DNA from: Asterella californica
Lineage: Eukaryota > Streptophyta > Marchantiopsida > Marchantiales > Aytoniaceae
DNA: 64,000 bases
Assembly (NCBI GenBank): GCA_036924285.1
Contig: JAYKYS010000001.1
Coordinates: forward strand, 9,325,501 to 9,389,500
Direction: 5' to 3'
Numbering within the stretch: position 1 is the stretch's first letter; every line of letters begins with the position of its first letter. The notes beneath the pieces were generated by a model, which made no database searches, was not told where the DNA came from, and saw only the letters and a list, made by a program, of their open reading frames with translations. Of this stretch, positions 48,301-59,814 are shown piece after piece. The position numbers were made by a program, and so were the translations under genes.

Positions 48301-49603
48301 TCCCACAGATCTCAAGCATCGGGACAGGAGACAGCCGAAAAGCAATAGATGACAGAGTAAGTACATCTTCGCACATTGCTGACGCCAAGCGTATGTTTCT
48401 AAATGTTTATAGTTGTTTGGTCGGCTGTATAACAAGAGAACAAAAACATGATTTAACTTGTTTAGCCAAGTGTTGATGTTTCTGCAAGGTGGAAAGTATG
48501 TGACTGGTTCTTTTTAGTGTGTGCGGAGTAAGGCATTACGGCAATAGTCTGTCAGGCTTGCTCGAGATATAGATGCTCGTAAAAAGAAGTTCATTGTGAA
48601 CTGCGCTGAATTTCTTTTAGGGGAATGATCTGTATTACGAACTCGGACATGCCGAGTTCCTATGTTTTGCACTATGTTCAAACCTACACGATGTGACTAA
48701 GTTTAAGTTCGTGACTGTATCCATAAGTGCTCTTCACCGGAGGACGAGCATTCTGTTTTGATGGTCATCTATGTCTTCCCATTAGCTCACTGCAGGAGTG
48801 CTTTCCTTGTCCTCAGACGTTCGGAGTTCTTGAGAAAGTTCTTGTAGCCAAGGAGGTGGCAGAAGATTATCTGAAGCAAAGCGGCTTGGAGTGGACCATC
48901 ATTCGTCCCGGTGGACTCTTGAGTGGTGCCGTAAGTATCTTCATATTCTCGCTCACCTCTGTGATGGTTAGAAATACTTGCCTGGCGAGGGTTGCTCAGC
49001 GTGACAAAGGCTTAACTCGTAGTTTCATCCACTGGAAACATGAAGCCGTGGCAGCTGATGTTAAACTCCTTACCGCTTACTCATGGTTATTGTTTGTTTG
49101 GCTGTACATCAGCCGCCATCAGGCAAGGGTGGGCTCACCGAGGACTCATCAGTTGCAGGCCTCATCAGTAGAACCGATGTCGCTTCTCTAGTAAGTAACT
49201 TGGTCGGACTTGGAGAGCATCAAAATTCTGTCTGAAGGACAATTTATATCTTGAATGTTTTGAAACTTGTTGAAGGCGCTTCAGACCTTCCAGCTTTCAT
49301 ATCGTGAAAATCGTCCTTCAGCTAACATGAACATTTTCATTCTGTGTACAAATTGGAAGGTTTTAAAGATCGTCTTTGACAAGCGGACCTGCTGCAAAAC
49401 CTATGGAGCCGTAGATGTTGAGAAGGTAAGAGCCAGACTCTCATCATTTATTGCAGGTAACAGCCGTGGATGACTAGCTATTCCAGATATGTCCGTCATC
49501 ATGAGCAGAGGATTGTGGTTATAACGCTTGACCTTGTTTCTTTCTTCAGATAATGCCTCCAGGAAGACCTACGGATAATATTGAGTTCCTTTCGCTCGCT
49601 TGA
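45397..49603 (+). CDS. Atypical short-chain dehydrogenase, NAD(P)-binding Rossmann protein, probably plastidial
   Basis: Nine exons: 45397-45535, 45680-45892, 46133-46164, 46428-46487, 48309-48356, 48817-48930, 49113-49190, 49360-49425 and 49550-49603. All have GT-AG borders and matching phases, giving 267 residues. Exon 1 (about 46 residues, basic and Ser/Gln-rich, few acidic residues) looks like an organelle transit peptide. Exon 2 opens the Rossmann fold with VLVVGGGGVGLETIKAL and carries DVLDPATIEKTL and AIVCTVG. Later exons supply GGTTDPEVDK, GPINLIDAAKKAGIKRFIL, ISSIGTGDSR, VAEDYLKQSGLEWTIIRPGG, GLTEDSSVAGLISRTDVASL and YGAVDVEK, ending FLSLA. This chain matches plant NAD(P)H-binding (PF13460, atypical SDR) proteins of chloroplasts. 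The family's usual G-x-T-G-G-V-G is here one residue shorter. Substrate is unknown. Intron 4 (1,821 bp) contains a LINE relic yet keeps good splice sites. Confidence 0.85.
46620..48150 (+). mobile_element. LINE (non-LTR) relic inside SDR intron 4, sense orientation
   Basis: Broken frames give RT and downstream pieces in order. They include SFLDVKKAYGTL, KMWRVVETMYHHTKSAM, DGEMSVPFQTDQGLGEGCPP (46650-46840) and FADDFAGL in a shifted frame near 46970. LEVNVSK follows near 47060, then ASTTALVAVREALGC near 47440. The terminal zinc-binding region is CTLCPNRDEDTVHYLLDGVK (47915-47975). Stops and frameshifts are frequent. The endonuclease is not seen. It is a different family from the LINE at 53-56 kb. 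Confidence 0.85.
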
Positions 49604-52600
49604 TTCACTAGCTCAATTTTCCCTTCCAGAGCTAGTCACGCCTGTCTGTGAACCAATGGAGGCTGTGACTCATTCGTACATTTAGATGCTTGAAAGACTT
49701 CGCGGGGAAATGGTCGGTGGCTGAGCTATTACAGACGTGTAAGGAGCTAGTGGCAGAAAGAGCTTGTTTGACAGCTCTGAATAGTTTGTAGTTTAAAAGG
49801 CGGATAAACTGTTGCAACTAGTGCTCTACATGAAAGAGATTACTTTGGCAGTCAATGTGAAGAGCCAAGAGTTGTTGGAAAGAGGAAGCGGTTTTACTCC
49901 CTTGTACTATCTGGGGCAAATTGCTCAAGATTCGAGGCCATGGAAGTAGTTTGACATCTCCTGGAGGAGCTGGTTTGACATATTGTCGAGTGGCAACTCC
50001 CCAGTTGATGGTGGTCTTATGAAAAAGATGTTGCATGAATGTTGGGAATCCAAGTTTGATAAGAAAACTGCTCAAAAAGCAGTTGCTCAAGATTCGAGGC
50101 CATGGAAGTAGTTTGACATATTGTCGAGTGGCAACTCGCCGGTTGATGGCGGTCTTATGCAAAAGATGATGCATGAATGTTGGGAATCCAAGTTTGATAA
50201 GAAAACTGCTCAAAAGACAATTCACGACTAAGTTGGCATAAGCAGTCCATGTAAGCCTGGGATAGCTAGTCCTGATCAGGTCTTTTACTCTCGTCGTTTC
50301 CATGTCTCTGTCGAACAGAAGCGCTGTTCCAGCAAAGGATAATATCTAGACCTTGGAACTCACGTCTGTTGCAGTGCTATCCTAGTTTGATGCTGAGAAG
50401 AGAATATGACTGAAAAGGTCCGACGCTACTTCTCTTAAGCATGCTGTGTCTACTTTGATTGACTGTCGTTGGCAAGGCGATCAACGTGGTAGTTGGTAGC
50501 CTGGTGAGCGGCAATGGATTTCCACAACGAAGGACCACACAAGAACATGTTCTTTACAAGATGAAGCATTTCCCTCGTCTGTAGTGAAGGACAAATTCAC
50601 GGTGGAAATAATACAAACTAACGGAGCTGTTGTTTTCACACATCTCTGAGTATGCATCGGAGTACTTAAACCCTGAGATCATATCTACCCGTATAGCGAT
50701 AAAGACCTCCTTATCTCTATTTAACATATAAGGAGTGAAGGACCTTCTATTCTTAAATTTCCCACGTCAGTCCTTAAAATGGTTCTAAAAAGAGCACGAA
50801 ATCGATACACAAATTGGATAGTTGATAAACTGTTACTGGAACGGTTGGATAAAGACTCTTCATTGGGATCTTCATGATAGTGAAGCGCGGTGGGTTTTAG
50901 GAAATGCTTTAAATTAAGGACTCTTGTAAAGATAACCGGTGGGGAGATAACAGGCTCCCTGACTGGTTAAACCCCCACTACATGTATAAAGGCTCTGGGT
51001 AACCCAGAGCCCCATTTTCGTGGATTGCGTTTCGAGGAAATGGAGTCTCTGGTTACACAGAGCAGATTTCGGGGAGTAATAATGCATTCTACAGATGTTT
51101 GTTCCTGCCATGTTGTATAGCGATAGAATCGACGTCAGATGTTTTACATTTCTGTAAAAGAATACCCAAAGATACGTACTGCACTGACACAAAACAGCCT
51201 TCTCACGTGATATCTGCAGCCACTGTGAAGAAATTCGAATTTGAAAACCTTGTCCCAATATCTCTGGGCAGTAACTCCGAAAATCTCTGGGCAGTTGTCC
51301 TGAAAATCTTTGAGCAGTTAGAAACGAGATGTGCTTCTTGCAAGAAGGGGGAGCAAGCCATTATCTTCCTAGCTCGTCTGTAAACTGGATGCTGCAGAGG
51401 TGGGAGAAGCTTCGGGAGTTAGCCTGCTGCTCTGGAGTTAGCTCTGCTGCTCGCGATAAGTTGGCGGATCCTAACCTTGACAAGGCAGGTTCTCGAGACA
51501 GGTCTTTTGTGCTTGAAAATGTATTGTCACTCCACCATGCAGTCGTCTCGACAATTACATGGGAAGCGGAGAGAATGAACTCATGCGAAGTCATGAAATC
51601 TCTCCCGTCTCCCTGACCCCATCCTTTTAGAGCCTGTCTCGGAAACGGCATATTATTAGTAAGACCTTGTTTCAACCCGCTGCGCAACTCGGAACCGGTG
51701 AATAGCTATGCAGTGAGCAGCTCTTTCCCAGACCATAACTTTGACACACGTCTCTTGAACATCTGACTCTGAGAAACTCGGTGCACTTACGACCTTAACT
51801 TCGGGCAACAGTTTAAGCTCGTATGGCCATTACAGGCAGAACCTTCCGCTACACGTGAATCACTGTCGATCTCACGAGTTTCCATCCTAGTTCCACTCTC
51901 ATCTATGCTTGAAGTTGAACTCGTGAAACTCCTCAAGAATTTTCTACATAATTTAATGAGAAGTTTATGTTTGTCGATAATGAAGAGAAGTATGAATGAA
52001 TATCATTGAGGGTTCTTCATGTTTATGTTATTCACTATCTGAACTATATGAATGCTTGTTTATTGAACGCTGAACATATATATACCGTTCTGCTAGAAGC
52101 CTATGTTTTATATGAAAAATACACAGCGAAGCGTCTCTAATGCTGATTCTAATAGAAAGTAGATATGTCTGTCCAACATACCCATTATGAAGAAGCATCT
52201 CCAAATATTGTTATCGGCAAGATGTAAATGTTATGTAAAAATTCTGTACTAAGCTGGTATGAGAAATCTATAACTTTAATTAATAATCAGAGTTGGAGTT
52301 ACAACAGATTCGGACATAACCCATAAACCAAGTGCGGAAACTACGATTGTGAGAGATATGAATTTCTTACCTAACCTTATTTGGAAAAAATATTAAATAT
52401 TAAATTAAACCTGTTACATTTTCATCTTCCAAAGATGAAAAGGCGAATAATAAACAAAATAAGCAATAAGCAAGTCTATGTGCTCAATAACAATAGACAT
52501 CTCTCTATTGTACAATAGATAACTTCTTTGCGTTATCACCTCTGCAATCTTCGGCTGCAATAATTCATGTGTATTTTGCATCAAGGTCATCGATAAGTAC

Positions 52601-52990
52601 GTATGGAAGCGCCGCCAAAGGGTGCGTTTTCCTATAGGTTATATTCGAAACTCTTCGTAATGTTCAATATGGATACTATGATTTAATATCTATTAATTAA
52701 TTAATCATAGAATAAATATATGTACATTTTGTAAATAAACATAAATAACTGTTTATGAATAAATCTTGTATATAATTATATAAAATATTTTATTTTGGTT
52801 ATATGTTTATATTTTTTATTAATACAAACGGAAATTCGATTGAAGGGTCGTTTGCTTCGGTATTTCGATCGATCGTTTTGGACCGGGATCCAAACGGAAG
52901 ATCATCCTTTGAAAAGCGGGTTTTCCCTTTTGTCGGTTTGAATTTGAAGAAAGGCCCGCTGGTGAAGAAAACGGTGGACTTGGTCTGGTG
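49604..52990. other. No gene recognised between SDR and LINE
   Basis: Contains the tandem repeat at 49921-50218, a 10-bp-arm hairpin (GGCTCTGGGT, 50991-51011) and three short echoes of AATCTCTGGGCAGT near 51258-51320. AT-rich from about 51900. Open frames at 51099-51383 and 51329-51616 have no family features. Confidence 0.35.
49921..50218. repeat. Tandem duplication of about 136-162 bp
   Basis: Unit 1 (49921-50082) and unit 2 (50083-50218) share TTGCTCAAGATTCGAGGCCA and the rest of their length. Unit 1 has an extra piece of about 24 bp near 49960-49983 ending in a repeat of GGTTTGACAT. Confidence 0.9.
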
Positions 52991-55900
52991 ATGCCGCCGC
53001 ACTGAGTTTAGTGCCCGACTATAGCCCTCGCCACGTGGCGGGCTGTGGATTGAGCTCTATCTGAAATTTGGAAGCTTATAGCACTTGGTGGTCCCACCAC
53101 TGTTTCCCTTGCCATCTGGCTGTAGTTGCTGACTCTGGAGTGGCATGTTGTCCCGGCTCCCATTTCTGAGAACATGCGCCACGGAAGGTTTGGAGACGCT
53201 CGTGATTATCACCTCTGCTAACACCTCCTATTTGTGATTCATCGTCAAGTTTTATAATCTACGTATCTGCTCTCCGTGTTGGTTGCTTGGTCCTTTGGGT
53301 CCCCTCCTTCCCCTTGTTGATGGGTCTTCCCACCGTTTGGTATACATTGCGTCGCTTTTCTTGATCTGCTCGAGCAGAGTTCTTTGAATTCTGCCATCGT
53401 TGTTTTCTTCACTATCTAAGTTTCCGGTGGACGAAAATCCTGCAGGTTCCTCTCCTCCAGGGTTGGTTTCACACAACTCTTGTTCTGGAATTACGGCGCT
53501 CCTTCCAAACCGTCTTTGCTTTAGACGGCTTGCATATTCGAGTCGTATTTGCAGCGAGTAGATGGAACTTTTTATAACAGTTTCATGACAGTAGCTCTGC
53601 CCATTTTTCCAGCCTGCTTGCAACTCGAATATGGCAGATTTGATGATTACTGAGAGGGGCGTTCTTGAGTCTTCCCTACCCTGAAACTGTAATCCGCTTC
53701 TCTCTCTCCACGCAAAATTGGTGAAGCTGAGCTAGAGTGACAGCGCCAGCTGTTCGTCCATCCCTTTACTTGGTTAAGCGGGTCAGTAAAAGCCTGTAAG
53801 AGCGATCTACCGCTGCCCTCGCTGTTTTAAATGCATGCTTCAGTTCCTAATTTCCTACGTCTCACCGCTGGGCATTCCCAAAACAAATGTTATGATGTTT
53901 CAACCTCAGTTTTGCATATAGTACACATCCATCACCTATTCTCTTTGCTCTACTGAGTGTAAAGGGACCGCGCTGCAATAGTTTCCACGTCGTTAATTTC
54001 AGCTTCAAGGAGATGGGAGCGGACCAGAGTTGCTTCCACCTTGGTGTCCACTTCTCCGTTCCATCTGTAACCCTCCATCTTTCGCCAATGCAGCTGCTCG
54101 TCCAGATTCTTTTCGTGTTAAGGAAACCCACTCCCTCGTGCTCTCCTCCCGTATATTTTCGCCCTTCTGCTCGTCACGCCAGGTGCAACCTCTCACGTCT
54201 TCCAACTTTCGGTCTGTACTCACCACCATGTGAACCCAAGCGTCGATCTTCTGAAGTTGCTCCCGCTCCTCATGGCTGATTTTCAGATTTCGTTCTTGGA
54301 CAATGCTCATCATCGTACGCCAGCTCCCGTCATGCGTCTTGATGTGGCAGGAGTGATCCACCTGCACCTTCTTCGCTACTCTCTTTACGATTTTGAATTT
54401 GTCTTCATTTACATGGGAGTTTTTCTTGTGAAGCCGTTCAAGCCGATCCGCAGACTTACTACAAGGAATTTCACCTCCTTCAGTCGTGGACTGTAGCTTC
54501 CCCTTCACCTCTGCCCAATACCGAAATATAAGACAACGTGGGAGCCTTCGGTTTCTTGACATTGTGTAACAAGATGATCGCTTCAGTGTTCATTATTATT
54601 AGCCACTGGGATCCACTCCGTATGTTTTATATTTTAACATTCTGTACATATTGCGCATTTGCGCATGGCACTTCTCTTAAGCTGACGCCTATCTGAGACC
54701 GCTTTCATTCCTCTAGCTCGTTAGCACCTCCCAAGGAATAAGCTAATTTTGGTCTACCTTCCGAGTTAGCTCCTCACAGAAAGCTTCTGCACAGTCTGTC
54801 TATTTCACTAGCTCCCTCCCTTGAGATCCCTATAGACAGTATCGCGTACAACGGAATGGCAGACAATACCTGCTTGATTAGCAGCAGTCTGCTCGTCCAA
54901 CTGAGCATTTTGTTAGCCCAGTGAGGCAACCTCCCAGCTATTTTCTGGATGAGGAAGTCGATGATATCAACATCTGTTAATGTTCCGTTCAGACTCCACA
55001 CCAAGGTATGTAAAGGTCTGGTTTTGATTCTCAGTTCGCACCCTGAGTTCAACATCCACTCAGGTATCTCGCCGTCCCCCGTGGGCATTAGAACAGACTT
55101 CTGTAGATTGAGCTGTGCATCCGATAAGGATTAAAATGCTGTACTAACCTTCTGGTTTCTTCAAAATTCTCTTCTTCACGACCATACTATGCCTATGACA
55201 TGCTGCACTAGTTCTAGGGGCTTGTCGTAGAACATGTCTAGTCTACCCCATCCCATTGCCCACTCGGATCTCGGACCCACCTTGCACGAGCTTCTCGTAC
55301 GTTGGTCATGACCTCGGGAGAGTTTAGAATCGCCGTATCCACGTTGTCGATTCTTCGCCCACCGGGAGTATGTTTAGCACCATAGAGAGCGGCAGATGAT
55401 CTGAAAGTGTCTGATCACCATGGTGCTGCACACTTCCCACTAGGTCGATCCGCGAAGCTCCTCCATTCTGGTATGTTCTGTCCAGACGAGACTGGTCAAT
55501 CCTTCCAGCTCCTAACAGTTGTCTGGTAAAGAGAGGCACACTTCTCATTGAGGGGCAGAAGTAAGAGTCTACAACATCATGCTCCATCAAAATTGCCCTC
55601 CATCATCTTATTCCTGAACCATGAATGAGCGGTGTCGGCCAATAACTGTCCTCGGGCATCTCAACCATGTTGAAGTCGCAACTATCGACCTCCCTCCCTC
55701 TATAGTCCCTTGTAACCACCTCCACAACTCCATTCTCTCAGGTCGAGTGTCAGGTGCATGCACGGATATGATGCCTACTGTACCCACCTCCATCTGAATC
55801 TTCCCCGTTCCACTTACTCCAGAAGCGGCCACAAGAAGAGAAGGGTGGCTGATTATCGAACAGCCTCCTCTTCTTGAGCAAGTCAGTAACAAAGTACCCT

Positions 55901-56077
55901 TCTTTCACTATCGGGTTCAGTCAGCTGTAGCCTTGAACCTGCTGTTTTCAGTTTTTGTAGGGCCAAGATTTTCACATCCTTGTCTTCTGAACGGGGCCAA
56001 TACTTGATCACTTGCATTGGGTGCGGGTCGCTCAGGCCGCGGACGTTCCAGGTAATCATTTTCAGTGTGTTCGACAT
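52991..56077 (-). mobile_element. L1-type LINE with RT core deleted
   Basis: Minus strand. The apurinic endonuclease begins at 56077 (MSNTLKMITWNVRGLSDPHP; DVKILALQKL). It continues in shifted frames with GTVGIISVHAPDTRPERMEL (about 55795-55735) and closes with the TLSDHLPLSMV catalytic block (about 55410-55380). The RT catalytic domain is missing: within about 250 bp the sequence jumps to the RT C-terminal region, DFLIQKIAGRLPHWANKMLS and LLIKQVLSAIPLY (about 54960-54840). The zf-RVT region follows (LWSAPISLKLKLTTWKLLQ near 54040-53985; DGCVLY). The 3' end is estimated from the return of AT-rich DNA. The internal deletion and multiple frameshifts make it dead. Confidence 0.88.
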
Positions 56078-56332
56078 CTCAAACTGATTTCTCCTCGTCT
56101 CCTTCCTCCTCCTCGTCCCGTCAGGGTCACTTTATCCTTGACGAACTCCGATTCGAAGTACTTCCATTTAGTCTTCTAGTGCCTGGTTCTCATGAAGTAT
56201 GCGGTGTTGATCTCTCTACCTCTGATTCTGGTTTGTGGAGAGCCTTCTCTCCGAACTGGAGGGAGTAGATCGACTGTCCTCACCTTGACTCTGCCTTCTG
56301 GATTAAGACATCGACTTGGTGAAGAGGGAACC

Positions 56333-56462
56333 TCCCCTCATCCACACTGTGGTCATGAGTTAAAACTCGCCTTTCAATTGTTGTGTTACTTGTTGGCTCC
56401 CCTTATGCACACTGTGGTCATGAGTTAAAACTTGCCTTTCAATTGTTGTCTTGCTTGTTGGC
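56333..56462. repeat. 65-bp tandem duplication
   Basis: Two units (56333-56397 and 56398-56462) with CACACTGTGGTCATGAGTTA and GCCTTTCAATTGTTGT in each. They lie between the LINE 5' end and the U11-48K promoter. Confidence 0.93.
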
Positions 56463-57126
56463 ACTTCGTTTTGATGTTCGATCTCCTCATTGATCCCGTA
56501 CTTTGCATTTCCGGTTCGAGTACTCCTTGACACTCCTCCCTTCCTTCCATGGAAAGCGGCACTTACAGAGCACACGTTTGCAGAGTACTCGGTTCTGTAA
56601 TAGATGAAACACAGCGCAAAGACTGCGAAAAGCGCCTCGTGAAAAAGTGAGCTTTCTCCCAAGAGGCTTTGCGTTGCCTGCTGCTATCGTCGTGCGTGAT
56701 GGAGAGGATGGGCCCTGCGTCGCAACCGCACTGCTTTCCGTCCTCAGTTAATAATGCAGGTCCGGTGCTCAAGGAGCAAAGGTACAATATGTTCTATTTT
56801 ATTCTGAGTTCTATTTGTTCGATTTGTTAAGGATGCGCAGGTTGTGTTGAAGATGGGGTTATTGAGGTCACTAACTGGCACTTGTGCGTAAGTGTTTCAG
56901 ATACATGTGTCTCAGGTTGAATCCCGACTTGAATTTTCATAGGGTACTTGTTGGCAGTAGGGTACTTGTTGCGGAAGTTATGTCGGGAGGCAGAAATTGA
57001 GTCTTTGTCGTTTAGGGTTTAGGGGTCGAAATTGTTGTCCAATTTCGCTGCCTGTATCCTGTGCCCTGTAGCGCAGCAACGCACGTCATCACTCAAGGGA
57101 GGGGTGTTGCAGCAGCGAATCAATCG
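56463..57126. other. U11-48K upstream region
   Basis: No gene recognised; minus-strand frames at 56662-56360 and 56787-56563 have no features. The stretch should contain the U11-48K promoter and 5' UTR, including the telo-box pair at 57011-57025. Confidence 0.4.
57011..57025 (+). promoter_or_regulatory. Telo-box pair before U11-48K
   Basis: TTTAGGGTTTAGGGG, two telomere-type units in reverse orientation about 100 bp upstream of the start codon. Same motif class as the telo-box before TIM17. Regulatory role is inferred from position. Confidence 0.45.
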
Positions 57127-59769
57127 ATGAATGCTGTGGAGGTGGCTATGCCTAAGTGTCGACAGGAGAAAAGTGTTGATCTAAAGGAGGTACTTCTGCA
57201 AATTCGGTCTCTTGTTTCTCAGGTTGAACGGGCCGCTGAGCAAATTGGAAGCTTAGTCAAGATTGATCTTTCCTCGATACAGACTCTGGCCGTGGAATGT
57301 CCGTTTGATCGTGCACACAAAATCGTCCCCGAAGGTCTTTTCCAGCACTACCTGCGATGCCCGTCCGGTCCGAAACCTCCGCTCAATGCGCAGCCTCTCC
57401 TGGATTCACTGACTTACAGAGGACGAGTCGATCAGGGCCATAGGTCCAGTGATATTTCCTCTGCGGAACAGGATAGTAGACGAAGGGCAACAACAGATCT
57501 GACCAGCGGGTCAGGATCGTCCTCACGAAATAAATTTGACATCTGGGGGGGCCACTTTTTCTACGACGGTGCCTCTGCCGTCGTGCAAGCACCTTTGTGC
57601 ACGCTCTATCCGCCATCACGTAACATTCCGCTTTCCCAAGTTGAGGTGCCTGGACGGCTCTGCCCAAAATCGGGGTTAACGGATGCCATAGAGCCAGATT
57701 CTACTAGAGAAACGCCTGTTTCCGGGAATGCGCTCTTGCTGCTTCCTTCACGATACTTCTTTCTGTCAAGAGAAATACAAGCATGGGAAGGCTTACCTTC
57801 TCGGTCATCCTCTCTGGTCTTAGAAGCAGCTATTGCACTTCAAAGAGTTGGGAAGCCTACAGTTGTGAGTTGGCTCCTGGTAAACTCTCCTGCTCACGGG
57901 ATTGTCATCGATTCCATCTTGGCGTGTCATATATATTCTCTAATTAAATTATGTCTACAGGAAGTGTATAATGAAGCATATGCAGTAATTGAACGAGCAG
58001 ATTACAAGCCAGTTGCTGTCGGGCCTGCCTATGGACTGAACGATGAAAGGACCGCTGACGTGCAGACAGTTAAATCAAAAACTAGCGATTCGGTTGCAGC
58101 AAAATATTTGTATCCGCAGGTACAATTTGTCGACTGCGTTAGGGTATTCCGAAGCGTAGACTGGCTGTCGGCTCAGTTATGCCCTCTCTACGGATCTGCA
58201 CAAAGCAAGACTTTCTGCTTGAATCTCCTCAAGCATTTGATGGCTTCGTCAGGGCGTTTACTCTGTTCTCCATTTACTGACGCATTCGGTTGCAGTGAGT
58301 GGGTTACAAGGGGAAGTAAAGTGGAAAACGAGAGTCGTGACAGCAAGGGAGCTCTCCAAAATGAGAATGGAATTGAGAGAGCAGATTCGCGCGCCTTTGA
58401 GCCTCTCATGGTTTCTGATGATCTACGAAGCACAGAAATGGTGGCAGTTGGGAATTCATCTACGATGGTCCAGGAATTGGAGGCCGCTGTTGCTGCTGTG
58501 AATGAGCGGGCGGTTTTGGAGCGCTATTTGAGGACCCCACTCCATGCTAATAGGTTGCCTAAATTTCAGACGTGAGTTCAAATACGCCTAAGCTCATGTG
58601 ATTTGACGTGAAGTTGGTATTTGCTGTTTCCTTAGTTGCAGATGCCTAGTAAAGTTACTGCAGTACAGCAGCAGTGATACCAACGTCATTGCATGTGACG
58701 CAGTTGGCTGAAGGCCATGATATATTTACTGCTTTCAGTCAGGCGTTCGCCAGACTTCTGTTCCTCTTTACTTGTTTAGAAGTTGATGCTACGTAAATGG
58801 TTTATTGCTTCATTCGAATGCTTTCAGCTGGGCCGATTCAGCGAGTCGGTAGGCATCACCTGCTTAAATCTCGCATATTCTTTTGTCCCCAACAGGATAC
58901 AAGAGTACGATGCTGCAGTTAAGCTGGCTGCAGAAGAGCGACTGAAGCGGCCAAATTACAGAGCAGTTCTGGAGTTTGATGGCCTTATCTGGCATCGTTC
59001 CCAGCTGGAGGTATTCCTGCTCCTTGTCTTTTCGCTTCCCAGAGTCTGATTCCGCATTCAGGCATTCATGTTCCTTGTTTGGTTCAATTTCGACCTCATA
59101 GTCTTGACATAATATTCTGCTCGTACGGTGGGGGACGAAGAATGATGAGATAAGAGCCACCACTAAACTCTCAGCTCTGCTTCTGAGACGGTCTGTAGTT
59201 TGAATTCCATAGGACATTTCTTGTAGAAAAAATGTGCATCAGCGTCGCCCCATTAAGTATGAGGCGATTTTTACCCTAGGAAATTTTCCTTCATGCCAGG
59301 AGAAAAATAAGAACAAGAGCAGGGAGGAAATACTTGCCGAAGAAAGAGATTATAAGCGACGTCGTATGTCTTATCGTGGGAAAAGACTGAAGAGGACTCC
59401 TACACAGGCACGCCAGTTTCTTCCTCTTTGTTGTGTTTGTATTTTTCAGTGCTATGTCCTCTCAGCTCCATTCCCTCTCTACCCCTTGAAGTCAAATCAG
59501 ATCTGGAGCTGCTTTTTGTTCTTGTCCTTTCTTCATCGAAATAGGTTTCCCCTCAACGCTGTTTCCTTCTGATCTGCATACAGGTTGTGCATGACATCAT
59601 TGAATCGCACATGGACGAGATTGTGTCCGCCGGCGGTATCGGATGCTTCATTAAGCAGTCTGTACAGGTGCTACCTTCAGCACTTCAACATAACTGTAAA
59701 GACGAAGCATCTTTAGCATCCAGTGGTTCAAGCTTTGCCGAGGCGGCAAAGCAACAACGACCATTGTGA
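57127..59769 (+). CDS. SNRNP48: U11/U12 small nuclear ribonucleoprotein 48 kDa protein (U11-48K)
   Basis: Four exons, 57127-58571, 58896-59010, 59300-59407 and 59584-59769, give 617 residues in one frame. This protein belongs to the minor spliceosome and its zinc finger contacts the 5' splice site of U12-type introns. The CHHC finger is ECPFDRAHKIVP...FQHYLRCP at about residues 58-79. The middle resembles plant homologues (LVNSPAHGIVID, SAQLCPLYG, NESRDS, AAAVAAVNERAVLE). Exon 2 has EERLKRPNYRAVLEFDG, and exon 3 holds the hallmark SREEILAEERDYKRRRMSYR. Exon 4 has DIIESHMDEIVSAGGIGCF. The ATG is the first in frame after the 5' UTR. Introns 1 and 2 are GT-AG. Intron 3 appears to start GC (CAG|GCACGC at 59408); no GT donor fits the conserved protein join TPTQ/VVHDII. 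Confidence 0.93.
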
Positions 59770-59814
59770 AGTGGTTCAAGTCTCCGACATGATCCCCTGG
59801 CTCACCTTCCTACT

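Noticed and set aside
49818..50303. 161-codon minus-strand open frame with repeated peptide
   Set aside because: The peptide repeat follows the DNA tandem duplication, and no domain or splice context supports a gene.
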